From JAIBJN01 sp963838795 (GTDB lineage Bacteria; Actinomycetota; Thermoleophilia; Gaiellales; Gaiellaceae), in assembly GCA_963838795.1 (NCBI GenBank), contig CAWISL010000005.1:310001-374000 (forward strand): a stretch of DNA of 64,000 nucleotides, in the 5' to 3' direction. This document shows, in pieces, positions 49,342-58,578 of the stretch. The notes under the pieces were generated by a model. That model was not told the DNA's origin, did no database searches, and was given only the letters and a program-made list of their open reading frames with translations. Both the position numbers and the translations under genes were made by a program. The number at the start of each line of letters is the position of its first letter. The stretch's first letter is position 1.

Positions 49342-49689
49342 GTGGCTCAGGACAAGCCTCGCAAGGATCGGTTCGAGCGGCGCACGATCTGGGTCTTCGT
49401 GCTCGCGGTCGTCGCCTCCGTGTTCCCGTTCGGCCTCATCTCCTTCAGCGGGCCGGAGGTCTGGAACGTCGCGCTCTTCGTGGCCGCGCAGGCCGCGCTC
49501 GTCGTCGCCGTAGCGGCCTCGGGCCTCGCGCTCGCGCCGCCGACGACGGGCCTCCTGCCCGCACAGCTCCGGCGGGATACCGGTGAGCTGCTCTTCTGGG
49601 CCGTCGCCCTCATCTGGCTGGCCGTGCTCCTGACGGCGGTCAGCGTCTCGATCACTGCGGTCGACTCCATCGGGGATCCAGGTTTCTAG
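49342..49689 (+). CDS. small integral membrane protein
   Basis: 115 aa. A basic N-terminus (AQDKPRKDRFERR) then three hydrophobic helices: TIWVFVLAVVASVFPFGLI, VALFVAAQAALVVAVAAS and LLFWAVALIWLAVLLTAVSV. No recognised family or motifs. Start GTG 49342 has a close TAGGTT element. It converges with addA (4-base overlap). Confidence 0.68.
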   Translation: MAQDKPRKDRFERRTIWVFVLAVVASVFPFGLISFSGPEVWNVALFVAAQAALVVAVAASGLALAPPTTGLLPAQLRRDTGELLFWAVALIWLAVLLTAVSVSITAVDSIGDPGF

Positions 49690-52600
49690 ACCTCGGCGTA
49701 CTCGGCCGGCGCCTGCACAGACAGGAGCCGTGGGCCCGCGCAGACCCTGTCGAGAGCCGGGCAGCCGGCGCAGGTGAACTCGCTCGGCGTCGGACGAAAG
49801 TCGCCGGCGTCGATCCGGGCGATCGCCGCCGAGAGCTCGTCCTCAAGCCCGGCCAGGTCGGCGCGTGCGAAGGTCGTCGACACGACCGCGTCCCGGCGCT
49901 CGAGGAAGTGGTAGACGACCTCGACCTCGTCCACCCCGGTCCGGAAGCAGGCCAGGGCGTAAACGAGCTGCTGCAGGCGGTAGTCGGCGTGGACGATCTC
50001 CTCGGGCGCTCCCTCCGCGAGCGAGTTGGTCTTGTAGTCGAGGACGAGAGCGCGAGCCCCGTCGCTCCAGTGCACGTCGAGACGCCCGTGAAGGAGGACG
50101 CCGTCGTGCTCGAAGGCGAACGGCCGCTCCGGCGCTGCGCCTTCGAGGCCGGCGATCCGCCGCGCGAGGTCCGACTCGCAGTACGAGACGACGAAGGCGC
50201 CGATCCGCTCGAGCTCGTCGTCGGTTGCCGCTGGATACCACGCCCTCACCGGCTCGACGTCCGGCACCGCCGGCGCCGCCAGGTCGACCGTCTCGAGGAG
50301 CTTGTGGACCGCATCGCCGATCTCCGTCGCTGCCAGGCCGGTCGCGCCCGGAACCGTTCCGTGTGCATCCGACGGCCGCATGCCCGCCACGCGCTCCGCG
50401 TAGTAGCGATACGAACAGCGGTCGAAGAGGGCGAGCGCACTGTAGGAGAGCCTCCGCACCCTGTGGAGCGGGGGCTCGGGAACGGCCGCCAGCTCCGGCA
50501 AGCGCGGCGCGAGGGGCGGGAGCGGTGCGAGCTCCTCGCCGACGAAGAGCGTGAGCTGGCCCTCCTCCGGCGCTTCCGGCGAATCCTCCGGTGACGGCTG
50601 CGCCGGCTCCGGCCGGTGGCGGTCGACCCGAACGAGCAGGCGCGCGCCGTCGCGGACGAGCTCGACGGGGGCGTCGCCCGCAGCGTCCAGCTCCCGTGCT
50701 TCCAGGCGGCCGAGGACCCACCCGATCGGCGTCGCCTGGTCGGCGCGGCGCGCCGGGTCGATGGCGCCGGAGACGATCAGCCGGTCGACGGCCCGAGTCA
50801 TCGCGACGTAGTAGAGGCGGAGGCGCTCGGCGCGCTCGGCCTCGCGCTCGGCCTCCCGCACCTGCTCGTACTCGAACGCCGGCCGGCGCGAACCGGTGGC
50901 CGGATCGGCGACCCTGAAGCCGAAGCGGCCGTCCGGCAGGCAGAGGATCTCGTCGGGCGAGGGCGCGTTCCGGTCGCGGCCCGCGTCGGCCACGATCACG
51001 ACCTTGAACTCGAGCCCCTTCGCGGAGTGGATGGTGAGTAGCCGGACGGCATCCGCGTCCTCCTCCTCGGCGACGGCCTCGAGCTCGCGGGCGCCGACGG
51101 CCTCCTGCTCGCGCACGAAGCGCACAAAGCCCTCGATGTCCCGGCCGCGCAGCTCCTCGAAGGAGCGCGCCAGTCGGGCGAGCTTGCGCATGTTCGCGTA
51201 ACGGCGCCGCCCGTCCCATTGCGCGAGGACGGCGAGGTCGTAGTCGTGGTCGGCAATGATCCGGTCGCAGAGCTGCTCCAGGGGGAGGCCGTTCGCCGCG
51301 GCCGAGAGCCGCTCGAAGCGCTGGAGAAACGCGCGGCAGAGGCGCAGGTCCTGGTCGGAGAGCTCCCCGGGGAGGCCGCGCTCGAACGGCAGGTAGAGCG
51401 GCCGCCTGGGGGCCGCTCTACGCAGGAGGACGAGGGCGTCGTTCGAGAGCCCCACGAACGGGGAGGCGAGGACGGTGAGCAGCGCCTCGTCGTCGTAGCG
51501 ATTGTGCAGGAGGCGTAGGTAGGCCAGCAGGTCGACCACCTGCTGTTGGCCGAAGTAGCCACGGCCGGTCGCACGGTAGGTCTGCAGCCCCGCCCGGCGA
51601 AGCTCGTCTTCGTAGTGATCGGCGTCCGTCCCGGCCGCGAACAGGAGCACGATCTCGCCGGCGCTCGCCTCGCCCGAAGCGACGAGCTCGCTGACGCGAG
51701 CCGCGATGTGACGCGCCTCGGCGCGGCGCCAGTGCGTCGAGGTTCCTGCGTAGCTCGACTTGTCGGTGACGAGCAGTTCGACCGGCGTGCCGAAGACGGG
51801 GTCGGGGAAGCGCCCGGCAGCGGCGAGCGGCTGGAACTCGTCGCCGAACTCGCTCGAGAAGAGGTGATTGACGGCCGCGAGCACCTCGGGGCGCGAGCGA
51901 TAGTTCTGCGTGAGCGCGAGCACGCCGCCCGACCGCTCGCGACGCTCGCGGAAGACCTCGACGTCCGCGTGGCGGAAGCGGTAGATGGACTGGAACTCGT
52001 CGCCGACGAAGAAGAGCTCCTTCCCGTCCGGGCCTTCCGCGAGGAGGTCGACGATCTCGCATTGGAGCCTGTTGGTGTCCTGGAACTCGTCGACCATGAT
52101 CGAACGGAAGCGCCAGCTCTCGCGCTCCCGCACCGCCGGGTCGTCCCGGAGCAAGTCGCGCGCGGCGAGCTGGAGGTCCTCGAAGTCGAGCGCCGACTCG
52201 CGCTCCTTCGCGGCGCCGTACGCGACGCCGAACCCCTCCAGGAGCGTCTGGAGGAGGTCGCGATCGCGCGCGGCAAGCTCGTCGAGCGCGGCTTGCTCGA
52301 CGCCGCGCCGGGCCTCCTCGTAGCTCGCCGCCCACTCGCCTGTGGCCTTCAGCTCGCCCAGGTCGAGCAGCCGTTCCGGGAGCATGCGGTCGTCCAGGAG
52401 CTCGAGCGCGCGGCCGGCGGTGCCGCGGGCGGTCTCCCCCGCCTCCTCGTCCGCCGTCAGGAGGAGCGCCGCTTCTCGAAGCTGCTCTTTGCGCTCCTCC
52501 AGACGGACCCGCTCGCCCAGCTCGAGGGCGAGCGGTCGTCCCGCCGCGCGCAGCGTCTCGTGAACGCCGGTCAGCATCCGGCGAAGGGCCCGGACTCCGT

Positions 52601-53048
52601 AGGTCGAGAGCAGGCCGAGCCGCTCGTCGTCGCCCTTGTCGCAGAAGTCGCCGAGCGCCTGCTCGAACGCCTCGCGCTGCAGGACCCGCGCCTGCGCGTC
52701 GTCGAGGACGCGGAAGCGCGGGTCGATGCCGGCTGCGAAGGGATGCGAACGAAGCAGCCGGTGGCAGAAGCCGTGAATCGTCGAGATCCACGCCGAGTCG
52801 AGCTCCCGCGCGAGCTCGGGACGATCAGCCTCGACGAGCCGCTCGCGGATGCGGTCGCGGAGCTCGCCCGCAGCACGCTCCGTGTAGGTGATGACGAGCA
52901 GCGAGTCGACGTCGAGCCCGCGCTCGCAGACGGCCTTGACGAAACGCTCCACGAGCACGGTCGTCTTGCCGGTCCCAGCACCGGCCGAGACGAAGACGAC
53001 GCCGGGGGCCTCGATGGCCGCTACCTGCTCGGGGTTCGGAGCGTTCAC
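49686..53048 (-). CDS. addA: AddA-type UvrD helicase-nuclease with four-cysteine nuclease domain
   Basis: Motor subunit of a double-strand break resecting complex. 1120 aa from GTG 53048, which overlaps the addB stop (GTGA). Superfamily 1 motifs: VSAGAGTGKTTVLVERF (Walker A), TYTERAAGELRDRI (Ia), MVDEFQDTN (II), QNYRSRPEVL (IV), LLTIHSAKGLEFKVVI (V), YYVAMTRAVDRL (VI). C-terminal RecB-type nuclease: GRLDVHWSDGARALVLDYKTNS. Cysteines around it (FDRCSYRYYA; FTCAGCPALDRVC) suggest an iron-sulfur cluster, a feature reported for AddB and AdnAB rather than AddA of Bacillus. Confidence 0.9.
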   Translation of the reverse strand: MNAPNPEQVAAIEAPGVVFVSAGAGTGKTTVLVERFVKAVCERGLDVDSLLVITYTERAAGELRDRIRERLVEADRPELARELDSAWISTIHGFCHRLLRSHPFAAGIDPRFRVLDDAQARVLQREAFEQALGDFCDKGDDERLGLLSTYGVRALRRMLTGVHETLRAAGRPLALELGERVRLEERKEQLREAALLLTADEEAGETARGTAGRALELLDDRMLPERLLDLGELKATGEWAASYEEARRGVEQAALDELAARDRDLLQTLLEGFGVAYGAAKERESALDFEDLQLAARDLLRDDPAVRERESWRFRSIMVDEFQDTNRLQCEIVDLLAEGPDGKELFFVGDEFQSIYRFRHADVEVFRERRERSGGVLALTQNYRSRPEVLAAVNHLFSSEFGDEFQPLAAAGRFPDPVFGTPVELLVTDKSSYAGTSTHWRRAEARHIAARVSELVASGEASAGEIVLLFAAGTDADHYEDELRRAGLQTYRATGRGYFGQQQVVDLLAYLRLLHNRYDDEALLTVLASPFVGLSNDALVLLRRAAPRRPLYLPFERGLPGELSDQDLRLCRAFLQRFERLSAAANGLPLEQLCDRIIADHDYDLAVLAQWDGRRRYANMRKLARLARSFEELRGRDIEGFVRFVREQEAVGARELEAVAEEEDADAVRLLTIHSAKGLEFKVVIVADAGRDRNAPSPDEILCLPDGRFGFRVADPATGSRRPAFEYEQVREAEREAERAERLRLYYVAMTRAVDRLIVSGAIDPARRADQATPIGWVLGRLEARELDAAGDAPVELVRDGARLLVRVDRHRPEPAQPSPEDSPEAPEEGQLTLFVGEELAPLPPLAPRLPELAAVPEPPLHRVRRLSYSALALFDRCSYRYYAERVAGMRPSDAHGTVPGATGLAATEIGDAVHKLLETVDLAAPAVPDVEPVRAWYPAATDDELERIGAFVVSYCESDLARRIAGLEGAAPERPFAFEHDGVLLHGRLDVHWSDGARALVLDYKTNSLAEGAPEEIVHADYRLQQLVYALACFRTGVDEVEVVYHFLERRDAVVSTTFARADLAGLEDELSAAIARIDAGDFRPTPSEFTCAGCPALDRVCAGPRLLSVQAPAEYAEV

Positions 53049-55972
53049 TGCCGCCTCACCCGGCACATGGGGGCGAGATCACACCACGAAGGGCAGCCGG
53101 CGTCGCCCAGCGGATCGTGCCTCACGTCGCCGGCCCGGATGCGCTCGACGAAGCCGCTCGCGTGCTCGGTCGCACGCTCGATCTGCGCCCAGAACTCGTC
53201 CTCGTCGCGATAGTCGTTGCGCTGGAAGCCGGCGATGCCGTCGTCGCGCTCGCCCGCGCGGAGGAGCCCGCGAGCCTCCCGCTCTCCGGCCAGGGCGCGG
53301 TAGAGGCCGCCGAGCGGCTCGATACCGACGAGATCCCGGAGCACGAGCATGTAGAGGGGGATCTGCAGCCTGAGCTCGGAGTCGATCTTCGCCGCCGAAT
53401 AGGCCGTCTTGCCCGACTTGTAGTCCCAGACGATCCCCCGCGCGCTGAACGGGTCGACGTCGATGCGGTCGATCTTCCCGGAGAGGGAGAAGCCGTCGAG
53501 CGCAAGCCCGCGCTGCAGCTCCGGCGCGGAGCGCTCGGTTCCGAACGAGACCTCGAAGCGGCGCGGCACGAGCGGCGAGGTCGACGCCGCCTCTTCGCGG
53601 ACGAAGCCCTCGAGGTCGCGCCAGAGCCGGCCCTCCAGCTCCCGGCGCTCGAGGTCGGTGAGCTCCTGCCGCACTCCGTCGAGGGCGTCCTCAAGGCAGC
53701 GGCGCAGGAAGCGGACCGCCTCCTCGACGCTTACGGCCTCGACGCGCTCGGAGCCCACCTCCTTGGGAAGCCCCGCATAGAAGCGGTGCAGCGTCGTGTG
53801 GGCGATCGACCCCCGGAGCTTCGCGTCGACCTCCGCGTCGATCGAGCGCGGCGACAGCACCCGCTCCACGAACCAGATGGACGAGCACGACGCGAACGCC
53901 TCCAGCTCGGTGACGTTGAAGCTCGCCCGCCCGCCGAGCTCCGCCAGCACTGCGGGGTTGGTCAGCGCGGTCCGGCGCTCGAATGCGGAGCGGGCACGCT
54001 CCAGGCGCCGCTCCCAGCCGTTCGCGGCTGCGAGGGCGCCCGCCTCGCTCGCGTCCCGCTCTGCGAGCGCGGCCAGCGCTCGGAGGCGCTCGCGCTCCGT
54101 CGGCGCCTCTTCGAGCTTCCAGGTGAGCGCGGAGAGCGGCCGCCGCCGCGTCCACCGCGTCACGTCCGCGGGATCGAAGAGCGCGCGAGCCTCGTCCCAG
54201 AACGGGCTTGCCAGCCGCGGCGCGCCGTCGTCGGTCGCCGCCTCCCGCACGAGGTAGAGGCGCCGCGAGGGGCGCGTGCAGGCCGCGTAGAAGAGATAGC
54301 GCTCGCGGGAGACGGGGTCCGGCCGGACAAGCCGAGAGCGGGAGCGCTCGTCGAGGTCGCGGCGGACGTCGTCGTCGAGAAACGGCGACGGATTGGCGCG
54401 ACGCGGGAAGCTTCCCTCCTCCAGCCCGAGCACGAAGACCGTATCGAAGCGGCGAGTACGGGCGCGCAGGAGGTCGAGCACGGCGACTCGCCCCGGCTCG
54501 GCCTCCGAGGCCAGGCGCACAGGCAACCGCTCGAGCGCGGCGAGAACCTCCTCCGGCGCGAGCTCCCCGGCCAGCTCGCGCCAGCCCTCGAGCTCCTCGA
54601 GCAAGCGGCTCACCCCCTCCCAGGCACGCAGGTCGAGACGGGAGGCTTCACCGACGGGCGGCGTTTCGAGCCCGTAGGCGCCTCGGAGCATCGCTCGCGC
54701 GAGGACGCGCACCGACTCGATCGGCGTGGGGGCAGCCCGGACGTCGTCGAGCGCTGGGAGGGGCTGCCCTCTCAGGGCGACGACCCGCTCCTCGATATTC
54801 GAGCGAACTCCCAGGCCGCGTAGCCGCCCCTCGAGGTAGTCGGCGGAGGCCCGCGGCAGGCCCGAGTACGGGGAGCGAAGGAAGCCGAAGAGGTCGCGGC
54901 GGCTCTCGCTCCGCCATAGGAAGCGGAGCGCGGAGAGAAGCGAGTGCCCGAAGGGCGTGTGCCCGAGACGAGCTCGCCCCTCGATCGCGTACGGGACTCC
55001 CGCCGCTCCGAGGACGGTCTCGAGCGGGGCTCGCAGCCGGTCGATTGACGGGCAGACGAGCCCGACCGACTCGGCAGGCGTTCCCTCGCGCAGCAGCCGC
55101 AGCACCTCGTCGGCGACGAGCTCGAGCGACCCCCGGGAGCCGGCGCCCTCGAGGAAGCGAACCGCCCCCTCGAGCGGAGGGGGATCCGGGCGCAGTCCGT
55201 CAGCGAAGAGTGCGCGCTCGAGATGAGCCAGCGCTGGATGGGCGATCTCCGAGTACGCAGGCGGCAGCTCCTGCACCGCCGCCCCGGCGAGACCCGAGAG
55301 GTCGGCGGCCGTACGGCCGAGCGAGGCGAACGCGGAGCGGCCGGGCTCGTACGGGAGCGAGACGTGGACGTCGGCGCGGCCGGCGAGGGCCTTTAGCAGC
55401 TCCCACTGTGCGCCCGTCAGATCCTCGAAGCCGTAGGCGAGGACGGGCCTGCCGTTCCAGGCTTCGAGCTCGCTCTCGACGCGCGCGGCGGCGTAGGCCC
55501 GCTCGCGGTCGCGATCCCAGAGCTCCAGCCGATCGAGCTCGTCCCGGTAGGCGGCATAGAGCACGCCGAGGTCGTCGCCGATCTCGCGCGGCTCGACGAA
55601 GCCCGACTCGAGCTCCGAGATCGCCCCGAGGAGCGCGTCTCCGAAGCCCGCGAAGCGGGAGGAAGGGCCGAGCCCGTTCAGGCTCGCGCCCGCGAGCGCG
55701 CGCCGGAGGACGAGGGCTCGCTGCGCCTCGGTGGCGACTCTCCGGCGCGCCGGGCCACCGCGAGCGATCGTGCGGAAGAGGTCGTCGAACGTGCCGATCT
55801 CGCCCCCGAGCAACGCCTGGGAGCGCGCGAGCAGGTCGCGCTCCACGCGATCGACCTCGGCCCGGTTCGGGACGACGAGAAACGGCTCGCGGTCGAGGTT
55901 CTCCAGATACCAATCGAGGAGCCGCGAGACCTTTCCGGCGTTCGCCGGGCCAACCAGCAACGCCAGCGGCAC
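53045..55972 (-). CDS. addB: AddB-type helicase-like nuclease subunit
   Basis: 975 aa partner of AddA. The N-terminal Walker A is weak (LLVGPANAGKVSRLLDW, no T/S doublet), consistent with an inactive ATPase. The helicase-like body includes SVGLVCPSIDRLRAPLE and FDTVFVLGLEEGSFPRR. C-terminal nuclease: FSLSGKIDRIDVDPFS and GIVWDYKSGKTAYS. Iron-sulfur cysteines: FASCSSIWF upstream, then CPSWCDLAPMC at the end. Located 80 bases from the zinc-ribbon gene. GTG 55972 follows TAGACT by 6 nt. Confidence 0.88.
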   Translation of the reverse strand: MPLALLVGPANAGKVSRLLDWYLENLDREPFLVVPNRAEVDRVERDLLARSQALLGGEIGTFDDLFRTIARGGPARRRVATEAQRALVLRRALAGASLNGLGPSSRFAGFGDALLGAISELESGFVEPREIGDDLGVLYAAYRDELDRLELWDRDRERAYAAARVESELEAWNGRPVLAYGFEDLTGAQWELLKALAGRADVHVSLPYEPGRSAFASLGRTAADLSGLAGAAVQELPPAYSEIAHPALAHLERALFADGLRPDPPPLEGAVRFLEGAGSRGSLELVADEVLRLLREGTPAESVGLVCPSIDRLRAPLETVLGAAGVPYAIEGRARLGHTPFGHSLLSALRFLWRSESRRDLFGFLRSPYSGLPRASADYLEGRLRGLGVRSNIEERVVALRGQPLPALDDVRAAPTPIESVRVLARAMLRGAYGLETPPVGEASRLDLRAWEGVSRLLEELEGWRELAGELAPEEVLAALERLPVRLASEAEPGRVAVLDLLRARTRRFDTVFVLGLEEGSFPRRANPSPFLDDDVRRDLDERSRSRLVRPDPVSRERYLFYAACTRPSRRLYLVREAATDDGAPRLASPFWDEARALFDPADVTRWTRRRPLSALTWKLEEAPTERERLRALAALAERDASEAGALAAANGWERRLERARSAFERRTALTNPAVLAELGGRASFNVTELEAFASCSSIWFVERVLSPRSIDAEVDAKLRGSIAHTTLHRFYAGLPKEVGSERVEAVSVEEAVRFLRRCLEDALDGVRQELTDLERRELEGRLWRDLEGFVREEAASTSPLVPRRFEVSFGTERSAPELQRGLALDGFSLSGKIDRIDVDPFSARGIVWDYKSGKTAYSAAKIDSELRLQIPLYMLVLRDLVGIEPLGGLYRALAGEREARGLLRAGERDDGIAGFQRNDYRDEDEFWAQIERATEHASGFVERIRAGDVRHDPLGDAGCPSWCDLAPMCRVRRQ

Positions 55973-55978
55973 CGATCT

Positions 55979-55984
55979 AGTCTA
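55979..55984 (-). promoter_or_regulatory. predicted -10 element (TAGACT), leaderless promoter of addBA
   Basis: On the minus strand TAGACT, then 6 nt, then GTG 55972. No Shine-Dalgarno sequence. Confidence 0.4.
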
Positions 55985-56052
55985 GATGTCCGGCCGGAGA
56001 CCAACGCGCCCACGTCGGACGCCGGCCGGAGATCGAAGTGCGGAGGAGAGCG

Positions 56053-56247
56053 CTACGCGGCCGACTTGGGCTTCCGGCCGCGGCGGGCCGCGGGGCGGCC
56101 GGGCATCGAGCCGGCACAGTTGTCGCAGAGGTCGCCCGCCTTGGCGCCGCGACGGGCGTCGGTGTAGGTGACGCGGAGCGCCGCGCCCTTTCCTTCTCCG
56201 ACCTCTGCACCGCAGTTGTCGCAAACGAGGATCGTCTTCCGGGCCAC
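56053..56247 (-). CDS. small zinc-ribbon protein with AT-hook-like tail
   Basis: 64 aa. Two CxxC knuckles (VCDNCGAEVG and LCDNCAGSM) form a probable zinc ribbon; the Lys/Arg-rich tail PGRPAARRGRKPKSAA has AT-hook-like GRP and RGRKP elements. Probably DNA- or RNA-binding. GTG 56247 has GGGGAGG 6 nt upstream, so the start is well supported. No family recognised. Confidence 0.75.
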   Translation of the reverse strand: MARKTILVCDNCGAEVGEGKGAALRVTYTDARRGAKAGDLCDNCAGSMPGRPAARRGRKPKSAA

Positions 56248-56306
56248 GTCATTCCTCCCCAATATCGATGTCAATGAAGAGGAGAAGATAACGGAAATCG
56301 GCGCGG

Positions 56307-57488
56307 CTACTCGTGGGTAATGTACGCATCCGAGAACTCGCCCATCTCATGGGCGCTGCGCGAAACGTCGTTGTCCTCGACCTGCACGTGGGCCCAGTAA
56401 TGCGAGACGATCCCATAACCCTCGCGCATGCTGTCGGAGGACTCGTGGTCGGGGCGAACATCCGTAATGGAATTCCCACGGATATCGCACATCGAGTAGT
56501 CGCTACAGAGGATGCCGATCCCGAGAGCATCCTCCACCACGTTCCCCTCCACCGCCACCATGGCCATTTCGGTCACCGTGATGCCGCGCAACGTCGTTTG
56601 GCGCACGTGGTTGTCCCGGGCCGTCGCGTGAACCGAGTCCAGGAAGATGCCTTCCTGCCCGCCTGTCAGCAGGCAGTTCTCGACAAGGCTCGGCGCCAGG
56701 TCGGCAGTGAACGAGATATCGATTCCCTGCCCGAATTCGTTTCCGAGCATCGAGATCGAACAGTCGCGGATCGTGACCTGACCACGCCGGACGTTGATCC
56801 CGTCGAGCGTTGCGCCGCGGATCGTGACCCGCTCGATGAGGACACGTTCGGCCAAGTCGACCTGAATGCCGTGCTCCCCTCCGATCACGGTGACGTCGCG
56901 GATGGTGACGTCACTGGCTTTGACGACGATTCCCCCGCGGACGACGGCTCCCGGCTCACCCACGAGCTGCTGTGAGTGGCCGAGGACGAGCGGGCCCTCG
57001 TGGACACCCGCGGCGAGATGGACGACGGGCGGTTGAGTGGCCCATGCGACCGCGCCTGCGGCGGCCAGGACGACGAGCGCCGTCGCCGCCACGCCGGCCC
57101 CTGCCCGGCCAAGCTCGCCCCCGTCCTCACCGTACGAGAGCCGAGCCAGCGGAAGGACTGCGTGACCCAGGATCTGGGCGAGAAACCAAGCTCCGGCATA
57201 GAAGACCAAAGCGGCCGCAAGAGTCGCACCGACGTTGAGGAGGCGTCCGAGACCCATGACCGCGGCTAGCTCGAGCAGGCCGAGCGGAAGCGCAGCCCAC
57301 CCGGGCTGATAGGGAAGGAGCCGGTGATAGAGCGTCAGGTCGAACGCGAGCCCAACGCCGAGCATGAGGCCTGCGAGCTCAACCGGCCACCAGGCTTGAA
57401 GCGCCAGCGCGACCACGCAGGCCCCCAGGAGCGGGGCGAGCACGACCGCCAGCCGGGACTCCAGCCGTCCCCTCAGCGTGTACGCCAT
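56307..57488 (-). CDS. membrane-anchored right-handed beta-helix protein
   Basis: 393 aa. Roughly 150 residues of helices at the N-terminus (LAVVLAPLLGACVVALALQAWWPVELAG; VATALVVLAAAGAVAWATQP), then a parallel beta-helix with repeated coils: VTIRDVTVIGGEHGIQV, RVLIERVTIRGATLDGINV, SLVENCLLTGGQEGIFL, VEGNVVEDALGIGILCSDYS. These fit the NosD/PbH1 type rather than a defined polysaccharide lyase, and no catalytic Asp/Arg set is evident. GGAAGG precedes ATG 57488. The start overlaps the FAD gene stop by 16 bases. Confidence 0.83.
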   Translation of the reverse strand: MAYTLRGRLESRLAVVLAPLLGACVVALALQAWWPVELAGLMLGVGLAFDLTLYHRLLPYQPGWAALPLGLLELAAVMGLGRLLNVGATLAAALVFYAGAWFLAQILGHAVLPLARLSYGEDGGELGRAGAGVAATALVVLAAAGAVAWATQPPVVHLAAGVHEGPLVLGHSQQLVGEPGAVVRGGIVVKASDVTIRDVTVIGGEHGIQVDLAERVLIERVTIRGATLDGINVRRGQVTIRDCSISMLGNEFGQGIDISFTADLAPSLVENCLLTGGQEGIFLDSVHATARDNHVRQTTLRGITVTEMAMVAVEGNVVEDALGIGILCSDYSMCDIRGNSITDVRPDHESSDSMREGYGIVSHYWAHVQVEDNDVSRSAHEMGEFSDAYITHE

Positions 57489-58576
57489 GCCTGAACCTTC
57501 CGGAGGAAGTGCCGAGCTGCGTACTTTGCACCCATAAGCGTGTCGGCGGCCGGGTACGACCACTGAGCCGGCGCGCCGGCCACGGCGAGCGTTCGCCCCG
57601 CATCGGTGAGCGCGGGCACGGTCGAATCGGGCGCCAGCACGATCCAGTCGTCGGCCGTCTCGAGCCCGTGCTCCGCGACGAGCCGCCGGAGCAGCGCGTC
57701 ATTGTGGAACCCGCGCCTGAACCCGGTGGCGCAGATGATCTGTCGAGCGCCGTTCACCTCGGAGGTGACACGGAAACGCCCGTGGTGGCGCGCGTGCTCG
57801 AGCGGCTCGTCCCAGGTGCTCCCCGGAGGGTAGGACGGCGCCAAGTGGCGCCGCAGGAACGTGACCCGCTCATCCGGCGGCGTCTCGTGGTAGGCGGCCA
57901 GCCCGCGCCGGGTGAAGAGCTCACGCGGAAGGTTGAGCGGTCGCCGCTCCGGCTCTCGCCGACGGACGGAGACCACCGAGGCGCCCGCGGCAAGGGCGTT
58001 GAGCCACTCCGTCGCTGCGGCCATGCCCGCGCCGACAACCTCAACCTCGTCTGCGTACTCGTGCGGGTCGTAGGCGTGGACGACGCGCGGATCGTCGACA
58101 AGCTCATCCGGGAAGGCAAGACCCGGATGCCCCGGGGCGAGGAGCACGTGTGAGAAGACGCCGTGCTCGTCCAGCTCGAAGCCGCCCTCCGCAGGCCGAA
58201 CGCGCCTTATGCGCGCGAGGTAGAGGCTCTCGTCCCAGCTCGTCTTCGCACGGAGCTCCTCGACGTGCTCGAGGAACTCCTCGACCGTGGGGTGATAGCG
58301 GTCGCACACGCTTTCGACAAGCGGAACGACGCTGCCCTGCCGCATGGCCGCGCGCACGGCGAGGCCGGGAAAGGAGGTCGGCGCGCAATGGCCGTCGCTC
58401 TCTGACCGCATCCGCCGCTGGCGGATCGCCGCCGAGCGAACGCGCCACACGGCCGCCGGGTCCGGGTCCGTCCCGAAGACGGCGATTTCGGCCGGCTCGA
58501 GCCCCCCTTTCCGGAGGGTCGCATAGGCGCAGAAGCCGGCCAGGCCGCCTCCGACGATCGCACACACTCTCGACAC
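57473..58576 (-). CDS. FAD/NAD(P)-binding oxidoreductase
   Basis: 367 aa flavoprotein. The FAD motif is CAIVGGGLAGFCAYATLRKG; a second dinucleotide motif VEVVGAGMAAATEWLNALAAG suits NADPH and places it near the SidA/CzcO monooxygenase-like group. FSHVLLAPGHPGL and RQIICATGFRRGFHNDALL supply the ATG segment. FxGxxxHxxxY is not seen, so a monooxygenase role is uncertain. GTG 58576 is 2 bases past the malG stop, so it is the fifth gene of the sugar operon. Substrate unknown. Confidence 0.82.
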   Translation of the reverse strand: MSRVCAIVGGGLAGFCAYATLRKGGLEPAEIAVFGTDPDPAAVWRVRSAAIRQRRMRSESDGHCAPTSFPGLAVRAAMRQGSVVPLVESVCDRYHPTVEEFLEHVEELRAKTSWDESLYLARIRRVRPAEGGFELDEHGVFSHVLLAPGHPGLAFPDELVDDPRVVHAYDPHEYADEVEVVGAGMAAATEWLNALAAGASVVSVRRREPERRPLNLPRELFTRRGLAAYHETPPDERVTFLRRHLAPSYPPGSTWDEPLEHARHHGRFRVTSEVNGARQIICATGFRRGFHNDALLRRLVAEHGLETADDWIVLAPDSTVPALTDAGRTLAVAGAPAQWSYPAADTLMGAKYAARHFLRKVQAWRTR

Positions 58577-58578
58577 GG

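Noticed and set aside
56307..57488. pectate lyase
   Set aside because: Beta-helix repeats are present, but no signal peptide-to-catalytic-site arrangement or calcium/Arg motif of lyases; the N-terminus is multi-helix membrane.
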